Origin: Akkermansia muciniphila
GTDB lineage: Bacteria; Pseudomonadota; Gammaproteobacteria; Burkholderiales; Burkholderiaceae_C
Direction: 5' to 3'
Assembly: GCA_943331105.2 (NCBI GenBank)
Contig: CALQKH020000014.1
Coordinates: 1-64,000 of the forward strand
Length of the DNA stretch: 64,000 bases
Shown here: positions 55,893 through 64,000 of the stretch, one piece after another
Position numbering within the stretch: the first letter of the stretch is position 1
Layout: each line of letters starts with the position of its first letter
The notes under the pieces: generated by a model
What the model was told of the DNA's origin: nothing
The model's database searches: none
The model's input: the letters and a program-made list of their open reading frames with translations, nothing else
Position numbers and translations under genes: made by a program

Positions 55893-57854
55893 TCAGTAAG
55901 CCTGACCCAGCTGACCCAAAATGGCTGGGTTTTCCAATGTCGAGATGTCTTGCGTGATCTCTTCGCCTTTGGCCAAGGAGCGCAGCAAGCGGCGCATGAT
56001 CTTGCCCGAACGGGTCTTGGGCAAGTTCTCGCCAAAGCGGATGTCTTTGGGCTTGGCGATCGGGCCAATTTCCTTGGCAATGTGGTCTCGCAGTTGCTTG
56101 GCAATGGCCTTGCCTTCGTCGGTGTTGGGCAACGAACGCTTGAGCACCACAAAGGCGCAAATCGCCTCACCCGTGGTGTCATCAGGACGGCCCACCACGG
56201 CGGCTTCGGCCACCAACTCGGTGCAACTGACCAAGGCCGATTCGATTTCCATCGTACCCATGCGGTGACCGGAGACGTTGAGCACGTCGTCGATGCGACC
56301 GGTGATGGTGAAGTAACCGGTCTTTGCGTCACGGATTGAACCATCGCCTGCCAAGTAGTACTTGCCCTTGAAGTCTTCTGGGTAGTAGCTCTTCTTGAAG
56401 CGCTCAGGGTCGCCCCAAATCGTGCGAATCATGGAAGGCCATGGGCGCTTGACGACCAAGATACCGCCTTGGCCATTGGGCATGTCTTTGCCGGTCTCGT
56501 CCACGATGGCGGCCTGGATGCCGGGGAAAGGCAGTGTGCAAGAGCCGGGCACCATGGGGGTGGCACCAGGCAGCGGCGTGATCATGTGACCGCCGGTCTC
56601 GGTTTGCCAGAAGGTGTCGACGATGGGGCAATTGCCGCCACCCACATGCTTGTGGTACCACTCCCACGCGGCGGGGTTGATCGGCTCGCCAACCGAGCCC
56701 AACAGGCGCAGGCTCGACAAGTTGTAGCTCTTGGGGTGCACAGCGTCGTTGGCTTCCGCGGCCTTGATGAGCGAGCGAATGGCGGTGGGCGCGGTGTAGA
56801 AGATCGAGACCTTGTGGTCTTGGATCATCTTCCAGAAACGTCCAGCATCGGGGTAGGTGGGCACGCCCTCGAACACGATCTCAGTGCCGCCCAAAGCCAA
56901 GGGGCCGTAGGTGATGTAGGTGTGGCCCGTGACCCAACCGATGTCGGCGGTGCACCAGAACACGTCGTCGGCTTTCAAGTCAAAGGTCCATTGGGTGGTC
57001 AAGGCTGCGTGCAGCAAATAACCACCGGTGCTGTGTTGCACACCTTTGGGTTTGCCGGTGGAGCCGGAGGTATAGAGCAAGAACAGGGGGTGCTCGGCAC
57101 CGACCCACTCGGGCTCGCAGGTGGTGGCTTGCTGGTCGGCCAACTCGGCCATCCACACGTCACGACCAGCGGTCATGGCGATGTCAGCGCCCGAGCGCTT
57201 GACCACAAGGACGTTCTTGATGGAGCCGCAGCCGCCCAAATTGATGGCGTCGTCCACGATGGATTTGAGGGGCAGCAATTTGCCACCGCGCACTTGGTTG
57301 TCGGCGGTGATGACGGCCATAGCGCCGGTGTCTTCGATGCGGTCGCGCAGCGACTGGGCAGAAAAACCACCGAACACCACCGAGTGGGTGGCGCCGATGC
57401 GGGCGCAGGCTTGCATGGCGGCCACGCCGTCGATGGACATGGAGATGTAGATGACCACGCGGTCACCCTTTTTGATGCCCAGGCTCTTCAAGGCGTTGGC
57501 GTACTGGCAGGTCTTGGCCAGCAACTGGCTGTAAGTGACCTTGGTGACTTCGCCGCCGTCGGCTTCAAAAATGATGGCGGTCTTGTCACCCAAGCCTTTT
57601 TCGACGTTGCGGTCCAAGCAGTTGTAAGAGGCGTTCAGCGTGCCGTCTTCAAACCACTTGAAGAAAGGGGCGTTGGACTCGTCCAGCACCTTGGTGAAGG
57701 GGGTTTTCCATGTGATCAGCTCTTTGGCCAGACGGGCCCAATAGCCTTCGTAATCGGTTTCGGCTTCTTTACAAAGCGCCTCATATGCGGGCATGCCCGA
57801 AATGTGGGCGTTTTTGACGAATTCGGCGCTGGGTTGGTAAATGGGGCTGCTCAT
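55893..57854 (-). CDS. acs: acetyl-CoA synthetase
   Basis: Acs activates acetate to acetyl-CoA via acetyl-AMP. The 653-residue length is typical. Motifs are [17 protein letters not shown], the adenylate region [18 protein letters not shown] and the C-terminal [13 protein letters not shown], whose Lys is the known acetylation switch in this family. A deacetylase of the AcuC kind is encoded 14 kb away (40905-41834). The ribosome site CAGGAG precedes the ATG by 9 nt. Confidence 0.98.
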   Translation of the reverse strand: MSSPIYQPSAEFVKNAHISGMPAYEALCKEAETDYEGYWARLAKELITWKTPFTKVLDESNAPFFKWFEDGTLNASYNCLDRNVEKGLGDKTAIIFEADGGEVTKVTYSQLLAKTCQYANALKSLGIKKGDRVVIYISMSIDGVAAMQACARIGATHSVVFGGFSAQSLRDRIEDTGAMAVITADNQVRGGKLLPLKSIVDDAINLGGCGSIKNVLVVKRSGADIAMTAGRDVWMAELADQQATTCEPEWVGAEHPLFLLYTSGSTGKPKGVQHSTGGYLLHAALTTQWTFDLKADDVFWCTADIGWVTGHTYITYGPLALGGTEIVFEGVPTYPDAGRFWKMIQDHKVSIFYTAPTAIRSLIKAAEANDAVHPKSYNLSSLRLLGSVGEPINPAAWEWYHKHVGGGNCPIVDTFWQTETGGHMITPLPGATPMVPGSCTLPFPGIQAAIVDETGKDMPNGQGGILVVKRPWPSMIRTIWGDPERFKKSYYPEDFKGKYYLAGDGSIRDAKTGYFTITGRIDDVLNVSGHRMGTMEIESALVSCTELVAEAAVVGRPDDTTGEAICAFVVLKRSLPNTDEGKAIAKQLRDHIAKEIGPIAKPKDIRFGENLPKTRSGKIMRRLLRSLAKGEEITQDISTLENPAILGQLGQAY

Positions 57855-58032
57855 GGCGTCTGTCTCCTGTGGATCAAGTCAAATTTTAAACTGGGGCAAA
57901 TGTCGTTCTTGGCTCTTACAAAGCACTGACTGACATCAAACTTGCACATCCGCAAGCTCAGATACAGGCTCTTCAGCCTAAAATTACGGGTTGCATGAAG
58001 CGACGCTTTGTGAACCTCAAAATTGGAAAATC

Positions 58033-58629
58033 ATGCCACGCCCCCTTGTCAAATCCTCAATTACCCACATCAACAGCTTTATTTTTGCCAGTCGCTGGCT
58101 GCAATTGCCGCTGTATTTGGGTTTGATCGCCGCGCAAGCGGTCTATGTCTTTCACTTTTGGGTCGAACTGGTTCATTTGTTGGAAGCGGCCTTTGGCAGC
58201 CAAACCGCGCTGCAAGCCCTGATTGGCAGCATTGGCTACAAAACCGATGCCCCCATCACCGGCCTGAATGAAGTGGTCATCATGCTGGTGGTGCTGGGCC
58301 TGATTGACGTGGTGATGATCTCCAACCTGTTGATCATGGTGATTGTGGGTGGCTATGAAACCTTTGTCTCGCGCTTGAACCTCGAAGGCCATCCCGATCA
58401 ACCCGAATGGCTGGACCACGTCAACGCGTCAGTGCTCAAAGTCAAACTGGCGACGGCCATCATCGGCATCAGCTCTATCCATTTGCTCAAGACCTTCATC
58501 AACGCCGCCAACTACACAGAGCAGGTATTGATGTGGCAAACCATCATCCACATTGCCTTCTTGTTCAGCGCCATCGCTATTGCCTATGCAGACCGCCTGA
58601 TGTCTCACCATGACAAAGCCGACCACTGA
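58033..58629 (+). CDS. UPF0114/YqhA-family membrane protein
   Basis: This 198-residue inner-membrane protein of the UPF0114 family has three or four helices ([62 protein letters not shown]). The family motif [10 protein letters not shown] is present. Function is unknown. I start at MPRPLVKSS (58033); the frame opens at 57991. It is 37 bp ahead of the fumarase gene and probably co-transcribed. Confidence 0.85.
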   Translation: MPRPLVKSSITHINSFIFASRWLQLPLYLGLIAAQAVYVFHFWVELVHLLEAAFGSQTALQALIGSIGYKTDAPITGLNEVVIMLVVLGLIDVVMISNLLIMVIVGGYETFVSRLNLEGHPDQPEWLDHVNASVLKVKLATAIIGISSIHLLKTFINAANYTEQVLMWQTIIHIAFLFSAIAIAYADRLMSHHDKADH

Positions 58630-58666
58630 TCTTGTTTTTCTCTGAATCCTCACTGACGCTCGCACC

Positions 58667-60220
58667 ATGACCACCCTGATTAAACAAGCCGACCTGATCG
58701 AATCGATTGCTGCAGCCCTGCAGTACATCAGCTACTACCACCCGGCCGACTTCATTTCTCATTTGGCCAGCGCCTATGCACGCGAACAAAGCCCCGCCGC
58801 CAAGGACGCGATTGCGCAAATTTTGACCAACAGCAAGATGAGCGCCATTGGCCACCGCCCGATTTGCCAAGACACCGGCATCGTCAACGTATTCCTCGAA
58901 GTGGGCATGGACGTGAAATTTGACGGTTTTACGGGCAGCTTGGAAGACGCTGTCAACGAAGGCGTGCGCCGGGGCTACAACCAGTCGGACAACATGCTGC
59001 GCGCATCAGTCGTCTCTGACCCGCACTTCAACCGCAAGAACACCAAGGACAACACGCCCGCCGTGATCTTCACCAAGATCGTGCCCGGCCACCATGTGCA
59101 TGTGACCGTGGCGGCCAAAGGCGGCGGCAGCGAGAACAAGTCCAAGTTGATCATGCTGAACCCCGGCGACAGCATCGTGGATTGGGTTTTGAAAACCGTG
59201 CCCACCATGGGCGCAGGCTGGTGCCCGCCCGGCATGCTGGGCATTGGCATCGGCGGCACTGCCGAAAAAGCTGTGCTCTTGGCCAAGGAAAGCCTGATGG
59301 ACGACCTGGACATGTACCAGCTGCTCGAAAAATCCAGCCAAGGCGAAAAACTCGACCAAGTCGAAGAAATGCGCCTTGAGCTTTACCACAAGGTCAACGC
59401 TCTGGGCATTGGCGCACAAGGCTTGGGTGGCCTGACCACCGTGCTGGACGTGAAGATCAAGATGTACCCCACCCACGCGGCCAGCAAGCCTGTGGCCATG
59501 ATCCCCAACTGCGCTGCCACGCGCCACGCCCACTTTGTGCTCGACGGCTCTGGCCCCACTTACCTGGAGGCGCCTTCGCTCGACCTGTGGCCCAACGTCA
59601 ACTGGACGGCCGACACCGAGAAAAGCAAACGCGTCGACCTGAACGCTTTGACGCCTGCCGAAGTGGCCAGCTGGAAACCTGGCCAAACGCTCTTGCTCAA
59701 CGGCAAGATGCTCACTGGCCGAGACGCTGCTCATAAACGCATTCAAGACATGCTGGCCAAAGGCGAGAAACTGCCGGTGGATTTCACCAACCGGGTGATC
59801 TACTACGTGGGTCCGGTCGACCCTGTCGGGGACGAAGCCGTGGGCCCCGCCGGCCCGACTACATCCACCCGCATGGACGGTTTCACAGAAATGATGCTGG
59901 CCCAAACCGGCCTGATCGCCATGATCGGCAAAGCCGAGCGCGGCCCGGTCGCCATTGAAGCCATCAAAAAGCACAAGAGCGCTTACCTGATGGCAGTGGG
60001 CGGCGCAGCCTACCTCGTGTCCAAAGCCATCAAGCACGCCAAGGTGGTGGGCTTTGCCGACATGGGCATGGAAGCCATCTACGAGTTCGACGTGGTCGAC
60101 ATGCCTGTCACCGTCGCGGTCGATGCGGGCGGCACCAGTGCCCACACCACCGGCCCCGCTGAATGGCAAAAGCGCATCGCCACCGGCGAGTTCAAAGGCA
60201 TTGGCGTCAACGCCGGCTGA
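58667..60220 (+). CDS. fumA: class I fumarate hydratase ([4Fe-4S])
   Basis: This enzyme interconverts fumarate and malate in the TCA cycle with an oxygen-labile iron-sulphur cluster. The 517-residue single chain combines alpha and beta parts. Alpha has RPICQDTGIVNVF and KGGGSENKSKL, with cysteines in QDTG and NCAATRH contexts. Beta has LLNGKMLTGRDAAHKRI and GPTTSTRMDGFTEMML. It lies 2 bp before murI, so the two are co-translated. Confidence 0.95.
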   Translation: MTTLIKQADLIESIAAALQYISYYHPADFISHLASAYAREQSPAAKDAIAQILTNSKMSAIGHRPICQDTGIVNVFLEVGMDVKFDGFTGSLEDAVNEGVRRGYNQSDNMLRASVVSDPHFNRKNTKDNTPAVIFTKIVPGHHVHVTVAAKGGGSENKSKLIMLNPGDSIVDWVLKTVPTMGAGWCPPGMLGIGIGGTAEKAVLLAKESLMDDLDMYQLLEKSSQGEKLDQVEEMRLELYHKVNALGIGAQGLGGLTTVLDVKIKMYPTHAASKPVAMIPNCAATRHAHFVLDGSGPTYLEAPSLDLWPNVNWTADTEKSKRVDLNALTPAEVASWKPGQTLLLNGKMLTGRDAAHKRIQDMLAKGEKLPVDFTNRVIYYVGPVDPVGDEAVGPAGPTTSTRMDGFTEMMLAQTGLIAMIGKAERGPVAIEAIKKHKSAYLMAVGGAAYLVSKAIKHAKVVGFADMGMEAIYEFDVVDMPVTVAVDAGGTSAHTTGPAEWQKRIATGEFKGIGVNAG

Positions 60221-60222
60221 AC

Positions 60223-61074
60223 GTGAACGCCCCCATTGGCGTTTTTGACAGCGGCATTGGCGGCCTGAGTGTGCTGCGGGCCTTGCAAAAGGCACTGCCA
60301 CACGAACGCTTTGTTTATCTGGCCGACAGTGCACATGCGCCCTATGGGGAAAAAACCGAGGCCTTTGTCAGCCAGCGGACCCAAACGATTGCCAAGCATT
60401 TGCTGGCGCAATACCAAATCAAAGCACTGGTGGTGGCCTGTAACACCGCCACCGCTGCAGCCATCCACGCACTGCGTGCTCAGTACCCCCAACTGCCTCT
60501 GGTCGGTGTCGAGCCCGCACTCAAACCAGCCTTGGCCCTGAGCCGAACAGGCCATATCGGCGTGATCGCGACACGGGGCACGGTGGGCAGTGACAAATTC
60601 GCTCGCCTGTTGGCCAGTGTGCAAGGCGAGGCGCATTTTGTGGTTCAGGCCTGTAACGGCTTGGCCTTGGCCATCGAGCAAAGCACCCTGCCCGATCAAG
60701 CGGAGGCTGCGCAAGCGCAAATCTCGCACTTGCTGCAGACTTATACCCAAGCCATGGGCCTCTTTGGTTCCGGGTCTCACGCCATCGACACCTTGGTGCT
60801 GGGTTGCACCCACTATGTGTTTGTCGAAAACGATTTGCGCCAACTGCTCGGAACCGATGTGCAACTGCTTTCGACAGGCGAGGCGGTGGCGCGTCAAACG
60901 CAGCGTTTGTTGGCTGCGGCTGATGGGCTGAACACGGCAGCTCCCCTTGAGGCTTCGCAGTCCATGCGCTTGTTGACCACGGGTGACTTGCAAGGCCTGC
61001 AAGCCGCTGCGATGCGTTGGTTGGGTTTGCCGCCTGAGTTGTGCCAAGCAGTTCCTGCCACACTGCAAGCCTGA
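60223..61074 (+). CDS. murI: glutamate racemase
   Basis: MurI supplies D-glutamate for peptidoglycan. The two catalytic cysteines are in VVACNTATAAA and VLGCTHYVFVE. The N-terminal IGVFDSGIGGLSVLRAL and YLADSAHAPYGEK are family hallmarks. The start is the GTG at 60223, 2 bp past the fumarase stop; the longer frame from 60163 is fumarase DNA. Length is 283. Confidence 0.96.
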   Translation: MNAPIGVFDSGIGGLSVLRALQKALPHERFVYLADSAHAPYGEKTEAFVSQRTQTIAKHLLAQYQIKALVVACNTATAAAIHALRAQYPQLPLVGVEPALKPALALSRTGHIGVIATRGTVGSDKFARLLASVQGEAHFVVQACNGLALAIEQSTLPDQAEAAQAQISHLLQTYTQAMGLFGSGSHAIDTLVLGCTHYVFVENDLRQLLGTDVQLLSTGEAVARQTQRLLAAADGLNTAAPLEASQSMRLLTTGDLQGLQAAAMRWLGLPPELCQAVPATLQA

Positions 61075-61078
61075 ATCG

Positions 61079-62380
61079 TCAGGCGGACTTTTGCGCCGCC
61101 AAGCGGCCGCGCTCAACGTCCACGGGCATCAAGAGCAGCAAGCCCAAAATGAAAAGCAAGGAGGTCGCCCCGATCGCCAAACGCTGGTTGCCGTCGCTCA
61201 ACCAAGTGATCAGGCCGTACATCAGCGGCCCGAGGATGCTGGCCAATCGAATGGCAAAGGTCCACAAACCAAAAAACTCACCCAAACGGTGGGCTGGCAC
61301 CATCAAGCCCGCCATGGCACGGCCCGAAGACTGGCTGGAGCCCATGCAAAAACCAGCAATGGCTGCAGCCCACCAAAACGTGGCCTTGTCGGTCGACAAA
61401 GCCGCGATGAAACAGGTCGCCACCCAACCCAGCAAAGTCAGGGACAAAGTCAGCTTGTGGCCCACGCGGTCTTGCACGTAACCCAACAACAAAGCACCGG
61501 CAAAAGCCGCCAGATTTAGCACAAAGATCAGCACCATGGTCTCTTGCGGCTGAAAACCAATCACCTGCTCGGCATAAATGGCCGCCAGCGTGATGGCCAC
61601 GGCCACCCCGCCCTGGTAAGCCACCGCACAGGCCAGCAAACGGGTGAAGTCTTGGTAGGGCATGGCATCACGCAATGTCTGGCGCAGGCCACGCAAACTT
61701 TGAACGACCGACACCGCCGGGGCATTCGGTTGCGGCGGCGTGTGCTCGCGCAGCAAGGAGAAAGTCACCAGAGCCGCAGCGCCGTACATGGCCGCTGTGA
61801 TCCACATGGTCACCGGCACAAACTGCGAGCCCGACTCGCCTCGCGCTTGCGCCGCCAGCACATAAGCCAAGCAAATACCCAAAGTCAGCATGCCGCCGAT
61901 GTAGCCCAAAGACCAGCCCCAGCCGCTGACGCGGCCCATGGCATGGGGCTTGGCCAGTTCAGGCAAAAACGAGGCAGTCAGCGACTCGCCATAAGAAAAG
62001 AAGGTGTTGGACAGTACCAGGATGAACAAACCCAGCGCCACTTGGCCGGGCCCCACCAGAGACAAGGCCGCCGTGCTGAGTACGCAACCGGCGGTGACCC
62101 ACATCAACATGCGTTTTTTGCCCGCCACCCGGTCGGCCCAGGCGCCCAAACCGGGCATGGTCAACATGACCACCAAATAAGAAAGGCTCAGGCCAGAAGT
62201 CCAAGCCAAAGTGGCCCAGTCGGCTCCGTCGGCAACGCCACCCACAAAGTAAGCGGCAAACACCGCTGTGATGACCACCGTGGAGTAGCCCGAGTTGGCA
62301 AAATCGTACATGGCCCAGCCAAAGACCTCGCGCAAACGCACGCCTGGATTGAGTGCAGAACGAAGACCTGAGGCATTCAT
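61079..62380 (-). CDS. MFS transporter (UMF1/Atg22-like)
   Basis: This 433-residue major facilitator has about 12 helices. REVFGWAMYDFANSGYSTVV at the N-terminus is the signature of the UMF1/Atg22-type family. Further blocks are LGAWADRVAGKKRMLM, MGRVSGWGWSLGYIGG and GSSQSSGRAMAGLMVP. Relatives are thought to export amino acids or other small molecules; no direct evidence here. The start at 62380 is chosen, with a spurious frame upstream to 62557. It converges with murI, 4 bp apart. Confidence 0.88.
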   Translation of the reverse strand: MNASGLRSALNPGVRLREVFGWAMYDFANSGYSTVVITAVFAAYFVGGVADGADWATLAWTSGLSLSYLVVMLTMPGLGAWADRVAGKKRMLMWVTAGCVLSTAALSLVGPGQVALGLFILVLSNTFFSYGESLTASFLPELAKPHAMGRVSGWGWSLGYIGGMLTLGICLAYVLAAQARGESGSQFVPVTMWITAAMYGAAALVTFSLLREHTPPQPNAPAVSVVQSLRGLRQTLRDAMPYQDFTRLLACAVAYQGGVAVAITLAAIYAEQVIGFQPQETMVLIFVLNLAAFAGALLLGYVQDRVGHKLTLSLTLLGWVATCFIAALSTDKATFWWAAAIAGFCMGSSQSSGRAMAGLMVPAHRLGEFFGLWTFAIRLASILGPLMYGLITWLSDGNQRLAIGATSLLFILGLLLLMPVDVERGRLAAQKSA

Positions 62381-62393
62381 CGGGCGGCTCCAA

Positions 62394-63020
62394 TCAGTGC
62401 AAGTGGCGTGGACGGCGACCACCTCCGCCGTGGCCGTTGCCACCACCGGGGCCGCGTGGTGGCTTGCCAATATCAAGTGAGCTGACCAAGCTGTCAAATC
62501 GCAAACCGAACAACTTGTCGATTTCAGCCACCACACCCGACAACTCGGCGCCATCAAAATGACGCTCCATCATGTTGACGACATCGTGCACCAGCAAATC
62601 GCGCTGTGCTTGCATGATGGCCCCTGGGTCAGGACCGACAAACAGCATCACAAAATCGTCGCGCGACTCGGCCCCATTGGCCTCGTCTTCGTCGTCGAAC
62701 TCGGTGTCGTAAAAAGTCACCTCAATTTGGGTGCCCGCTGCAGACAATTCGTTGAGGTTCATGCACAGGTCGTCCATGACCAGACGAAAATCTTCGTCAC
62801 CCCGAACCGTCCAGCACAGTTGCAAGCGGTTGGTGGCTGGGTCAAAACGGATGCCTGGCTCTTCTTCGTAGAGGCTGATCGCGCCTTCTACCAAACTGCG
62901 CGCGCCGGCATAGCGCCACAAAGGCTTCAAGGCCTCTTGAATGGCAGCGGTGTCGGTGCCGGTTTTGATGGGCACATCACCATGCACGTGAATTTCAAGC
63001 GCTGCGTTGTCTTGGGTCAT
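62394..63020 (-). CDS. conserved hypothetical protein, acidic, Gly/Arg/His-rich tail
   Basis: I cannot name a family with confidence for this 208-residue cytoplasmic protein. It begins MTQDNAALEIHVHG and has a compact mixed alpha/beta look (LKPLWRYAGARSLVEGAISL, LQLCWTVRGDEDFRLVMDDL). An acidic patch FDDEDEANGAESRDD follows. It ends in a basic, Gly-rich tail (PPRGPGGGNGHGGGGRRPR) that may touch nucleic acid. The start at 63020 excludes an upstream reading frame that is only the translated tRNA-Leu gene. It is 13 bp upstream of the MFS gene on the same strand. Confidence 0.75.
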   Translation of the reverse strand: MTQDNAALEIHVHGDVPIKTGTDTAAIQEALKPLWRYAGARSLVEGAISLYEEEPGIRFDPATNRLQLCWTVRGDEDFRLVMDDLCMNLNELSAAGTQIEVTFYDTEFDDEDEANGAESRDDFVMLFVGPDPGAIMQAQRDLLVHDVVNMMERHFDGAELSGVVAEIDKLFGLRFDSLVSSLDIGKPPRGPGGGNGHGGGGRRPRHLH

Positions 63021-63039
63021 GATGGTGCTTAGAGTACAT

Positions 63040-63131
63040 TGGTGCCCCGAACCGGAATCGAACCGGTACGCCCCTGTTACGGAAGCAACGGATTTTAAGT
63101 CCGGTGTGTCTACCAGTTTCACCACCGGGGC
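63040..63131 (-). tRNA. tRNA-Leu (anticodon UAA)
   Basis: The minus strand reads GCCCCGG...CCGGGGC-like acceptor pairing with encoded CCA (63040-63042). It has the D-loop GGTAGACACA and an anticodon loop CTTAAAA, giving UAA (leucine UUA/UUG). A class II variable arm and T-arm GGTTCGATTCC are present. Length is 92 nt. It sits 19 bp upstream of the hypothetical gene on the same strand. Confidence 0.95.
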
Positions 63132-63170
63132 AGAGGTCTTATTGTGCCTTGTTAACCAGGCTTTTTGGCA

Positions 63171-63563
63171 TCACCCTGGGTGCAAATTCAGCATCGCCAT
63201 GGCGAACAGTGCCAGAACCACCACATAAGCCCCAGACCACACCATGGTGCGCCATTTGGCTTTGTCGGTCACATAAAAGAAAACATAGGCCACCCGCAAA
63301 GCGATGAACAGCGAGGCCAACGCATCCACCCAGTCGGGTTCTACCCCGGTGAGCAGCGCCAAAACCACACCGACTGCAAAAAATGGAAAGGCCTCGAAAC
63401 AATTGGCTTGAGCAGCGTTAGCACGGGCCCTGAAGCCGGTCTGACGGGACAGCCAAGCGCGGGGGTCGCTGTTGTCGTAACCCTTGAAACCTGATTTGGC
63501 GATGCCTGCACACACCACCGGCATGAGGCCTGCCACCAACACGGCACCATAAGAAATCAACAT
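63171..63563 (-). CDS. MAPEG family protein
   Basis: This 130-residue membrane protein of the MAPEG family (microsomal glutathione transferase-like) has four helices. The typical FRARANAAQANCFEAFPFFAVGVVL loop and the late FIALRVAYVFFYV segment are present. Bacterial members have glutathione-related or unknown activity. It follows the 56-codon gene and precedes tRNA-Leu on the minus strand. Confidence 0.88.
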   Translation of the reverse strand: MLISYGAVLVAGLMPVVCAGIAKSGFKGYDNSDPRAWLSRQTGFRARANAAQANCFEAFPFFAVGVVLALLTGVEPDWVDALASLFIALRVAYVFFYVTDKAKWRTMVWSGAYVVVLALFAMAMLNLHPG

Positions 63564-63618
63564 TCAGCTCTCCTTGATATGACCCGTTTGGCCTGGCCCA
63601 AAGCACGCCAAAAAGTCG

Positions 63619-63648
63619 AAAAAAAAGCCACTGAGTTGCTCAGTGGCT
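63619..63648 (-). terminator. rho-independent terminator after the 56-codon gene
   Basis: On the minus strand a perfect 10-bp stem AGCCACTGAG/CTCAGTGGCT with a three-base loop is followed by eight T residues. It starts 37 bp after the stop of the small gene and separates it from MAPEG. Confidence 0.9.
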
Positions 63649-63685
63649 GGGCACTGGCACCGGCATGGTGCCGAGCGTACCGCGA

Positions 63686-63856
63686 TCAACCGCCTTTTGA
63701 GGAGCGCTTACCGGGGTTCTTTTTGCTGCGTGTGGCCACGCCGCGCTCAAGGCTGACGCGCTGACCGCGACCGCCTGTGCGCAAGGTCACGCCTGGCAAT
63801 GTTGGCAGTGGAGGGGTGAATTTACGATCTGCTTCGGTGACGATTTTGTTGCCCAT
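63686..63856 (-). CDS. small basic hypothetical protein (56 residues)
   Basis: This is a short gene with gene-like signals: GGAG eight bases before the ATG at 63856, a clean stop and a strong terminator. The product starts MGNKIVTEADRKFTPPLPTL, continues PGVTLRTGGRGQRVSLERGV and ends in a Lys/Arg/Ser/Gly-rich tail. It has no cysteine, signal or membrane segment. I do not recognise a named family; the basic tail suggests RNA or ribosome binding, which is speculation. A longer frame to 63928 lacks a ribosome site. Confidence 0.7.
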   Translation of the reverse strand: MGNKIVTEADRKFTPPLPTLPGVTLRTGGRGQRVSLERGVATRSKKNPGKRSSKGG

Positions 63857-64000
63857 CTGTGGCTCCGGATAAAAAATGCAAAACGATATTAAGCCACAAG
63901 AATGGGTCGTTGAGCCCAAGCTGAGCACTTAGAGGGCGAAATGCTCATGCACACGCACTTCCCTTGAACTAGGCCTGGACGAGTCTTAAGTCTGTATCAA
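63857..64000. other. right edge, no gene assigned
   Basis: This holds the presumed promoter of the 56-codon gene (AT-rich stretch near 63865-63900) and then sequence without a supportable feature up to the window end. Confidence 0.3.

Noticed and set aside
59006..60334. 442-codon minus-strand frame opposite the fumarase gene
   Set aside because: It is an antisense shadow rich in His, Gly and Val; the plus strand encodes a full class I fumarase.
62394..63125. Upstream extension of the hypothetical gene starting MVKLVDTPDLKS
   Set aside because: That peptide is the translated tRNA-Leu gene, a well-known false N-terminus; the real start is at 63020.

Overview
The window looks like a compact betaproteobacterial chromosome segment. 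Gene content, the high GC, the very short intergenic gaps and the many 4-bp stop/start overlaps (ATGA) fit Burkholderiales, most likely Comamonadaceae of the Limnohabitans/Rhodoferax type. That placement is inferred from protein style and gene order, not from a marker gene. Most of the window is housekeeping DNA. Accessory features sit mainly at the left edge (1-2.4 kb), in the minor-pilin cluster (16.6-20.0 kb), in the LivHM/deacetylase operon (36.3-41.8 kb) and at 50.8-52.7 kb.

Layout. (1) 1-2366: two direct repeats of 216 bp (about 89% identical) flank a MerR metal sensor and a divergent CDF metal transporter. The right repeat runs into the 3' end of tRNA-Ser(GCU). (2) 2472-7939, minus: cysS, a DNA glycosylase, accA, tilS, lysC. 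(3) 8198-10678, plus: TPR protein, two cyclophilins, lpxH; then a convergent DUF349 protein with an Arg/Gly-rich disordered segment. (4) 13.8-16.6 kb: lytic transglycosylase, then a ZTP riboswitch, glyA and nrdR. (5) 16.6-20.0 kb: a type IV minor-pilin cluster with fimT divergent from pilE-like, pilW, pilX and pilV genes. (6) 20.1-24.7 kb: ribD, acyl-CoA ligase, rpiA, pyrD. (7) 24.7-36.3 kb, minus: thioesterase, parC, a REP doublet, parE, MFS, rmuC, 2-hydroxyacid dehydrogenase, Na+/H+ antiporter-like protein, pncB.

(8) 36.3-41.8 kb, minus: a tightly packed six-gene run made of an AcuC-type deacetylase, a thioesterase, a nitroreductase, a fused LivHM permease, LivG and LivF, with no substrate-binding protein. 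A phasin gene is divergent from it. (9) 42.7-47.7 kb: patatin lipoprotein, a Fur-boxed Fe(III)-binding protein, ahpF, ahpC, DUF423. (10) 47.8-52.7 kb: cfa, an SDR behind a palindrome, an unrecognised membrane protein divergent from a TetR regulator with a perfect operator, a patatin fossil with its catalytic core deleted, and a HigBA module. (11) 52.9-63.9 kb: ggt, a Bug-type binding protein (Tat signal, TTG start), acs, yqhA-like, class I fumarase, murI, MFS, a conserved unknown, tRNA-Leu(UAA), MAPEG and a 56-codon basic protein with its own terminator.

How the parts fit together. Carbon storage and acetate handling recur: phasin, Acs, an AcuC-like deacetylase, acyl-CoA thioesterases and CoA ligases. 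Oxidative and iron stress genes cluster at 43.7-47.1 kb. One-carbon metabolism is controlled at glyA by a ZTP-sensing RNA. No rRNA, CRISPR array, phage or complete IS element was seen.
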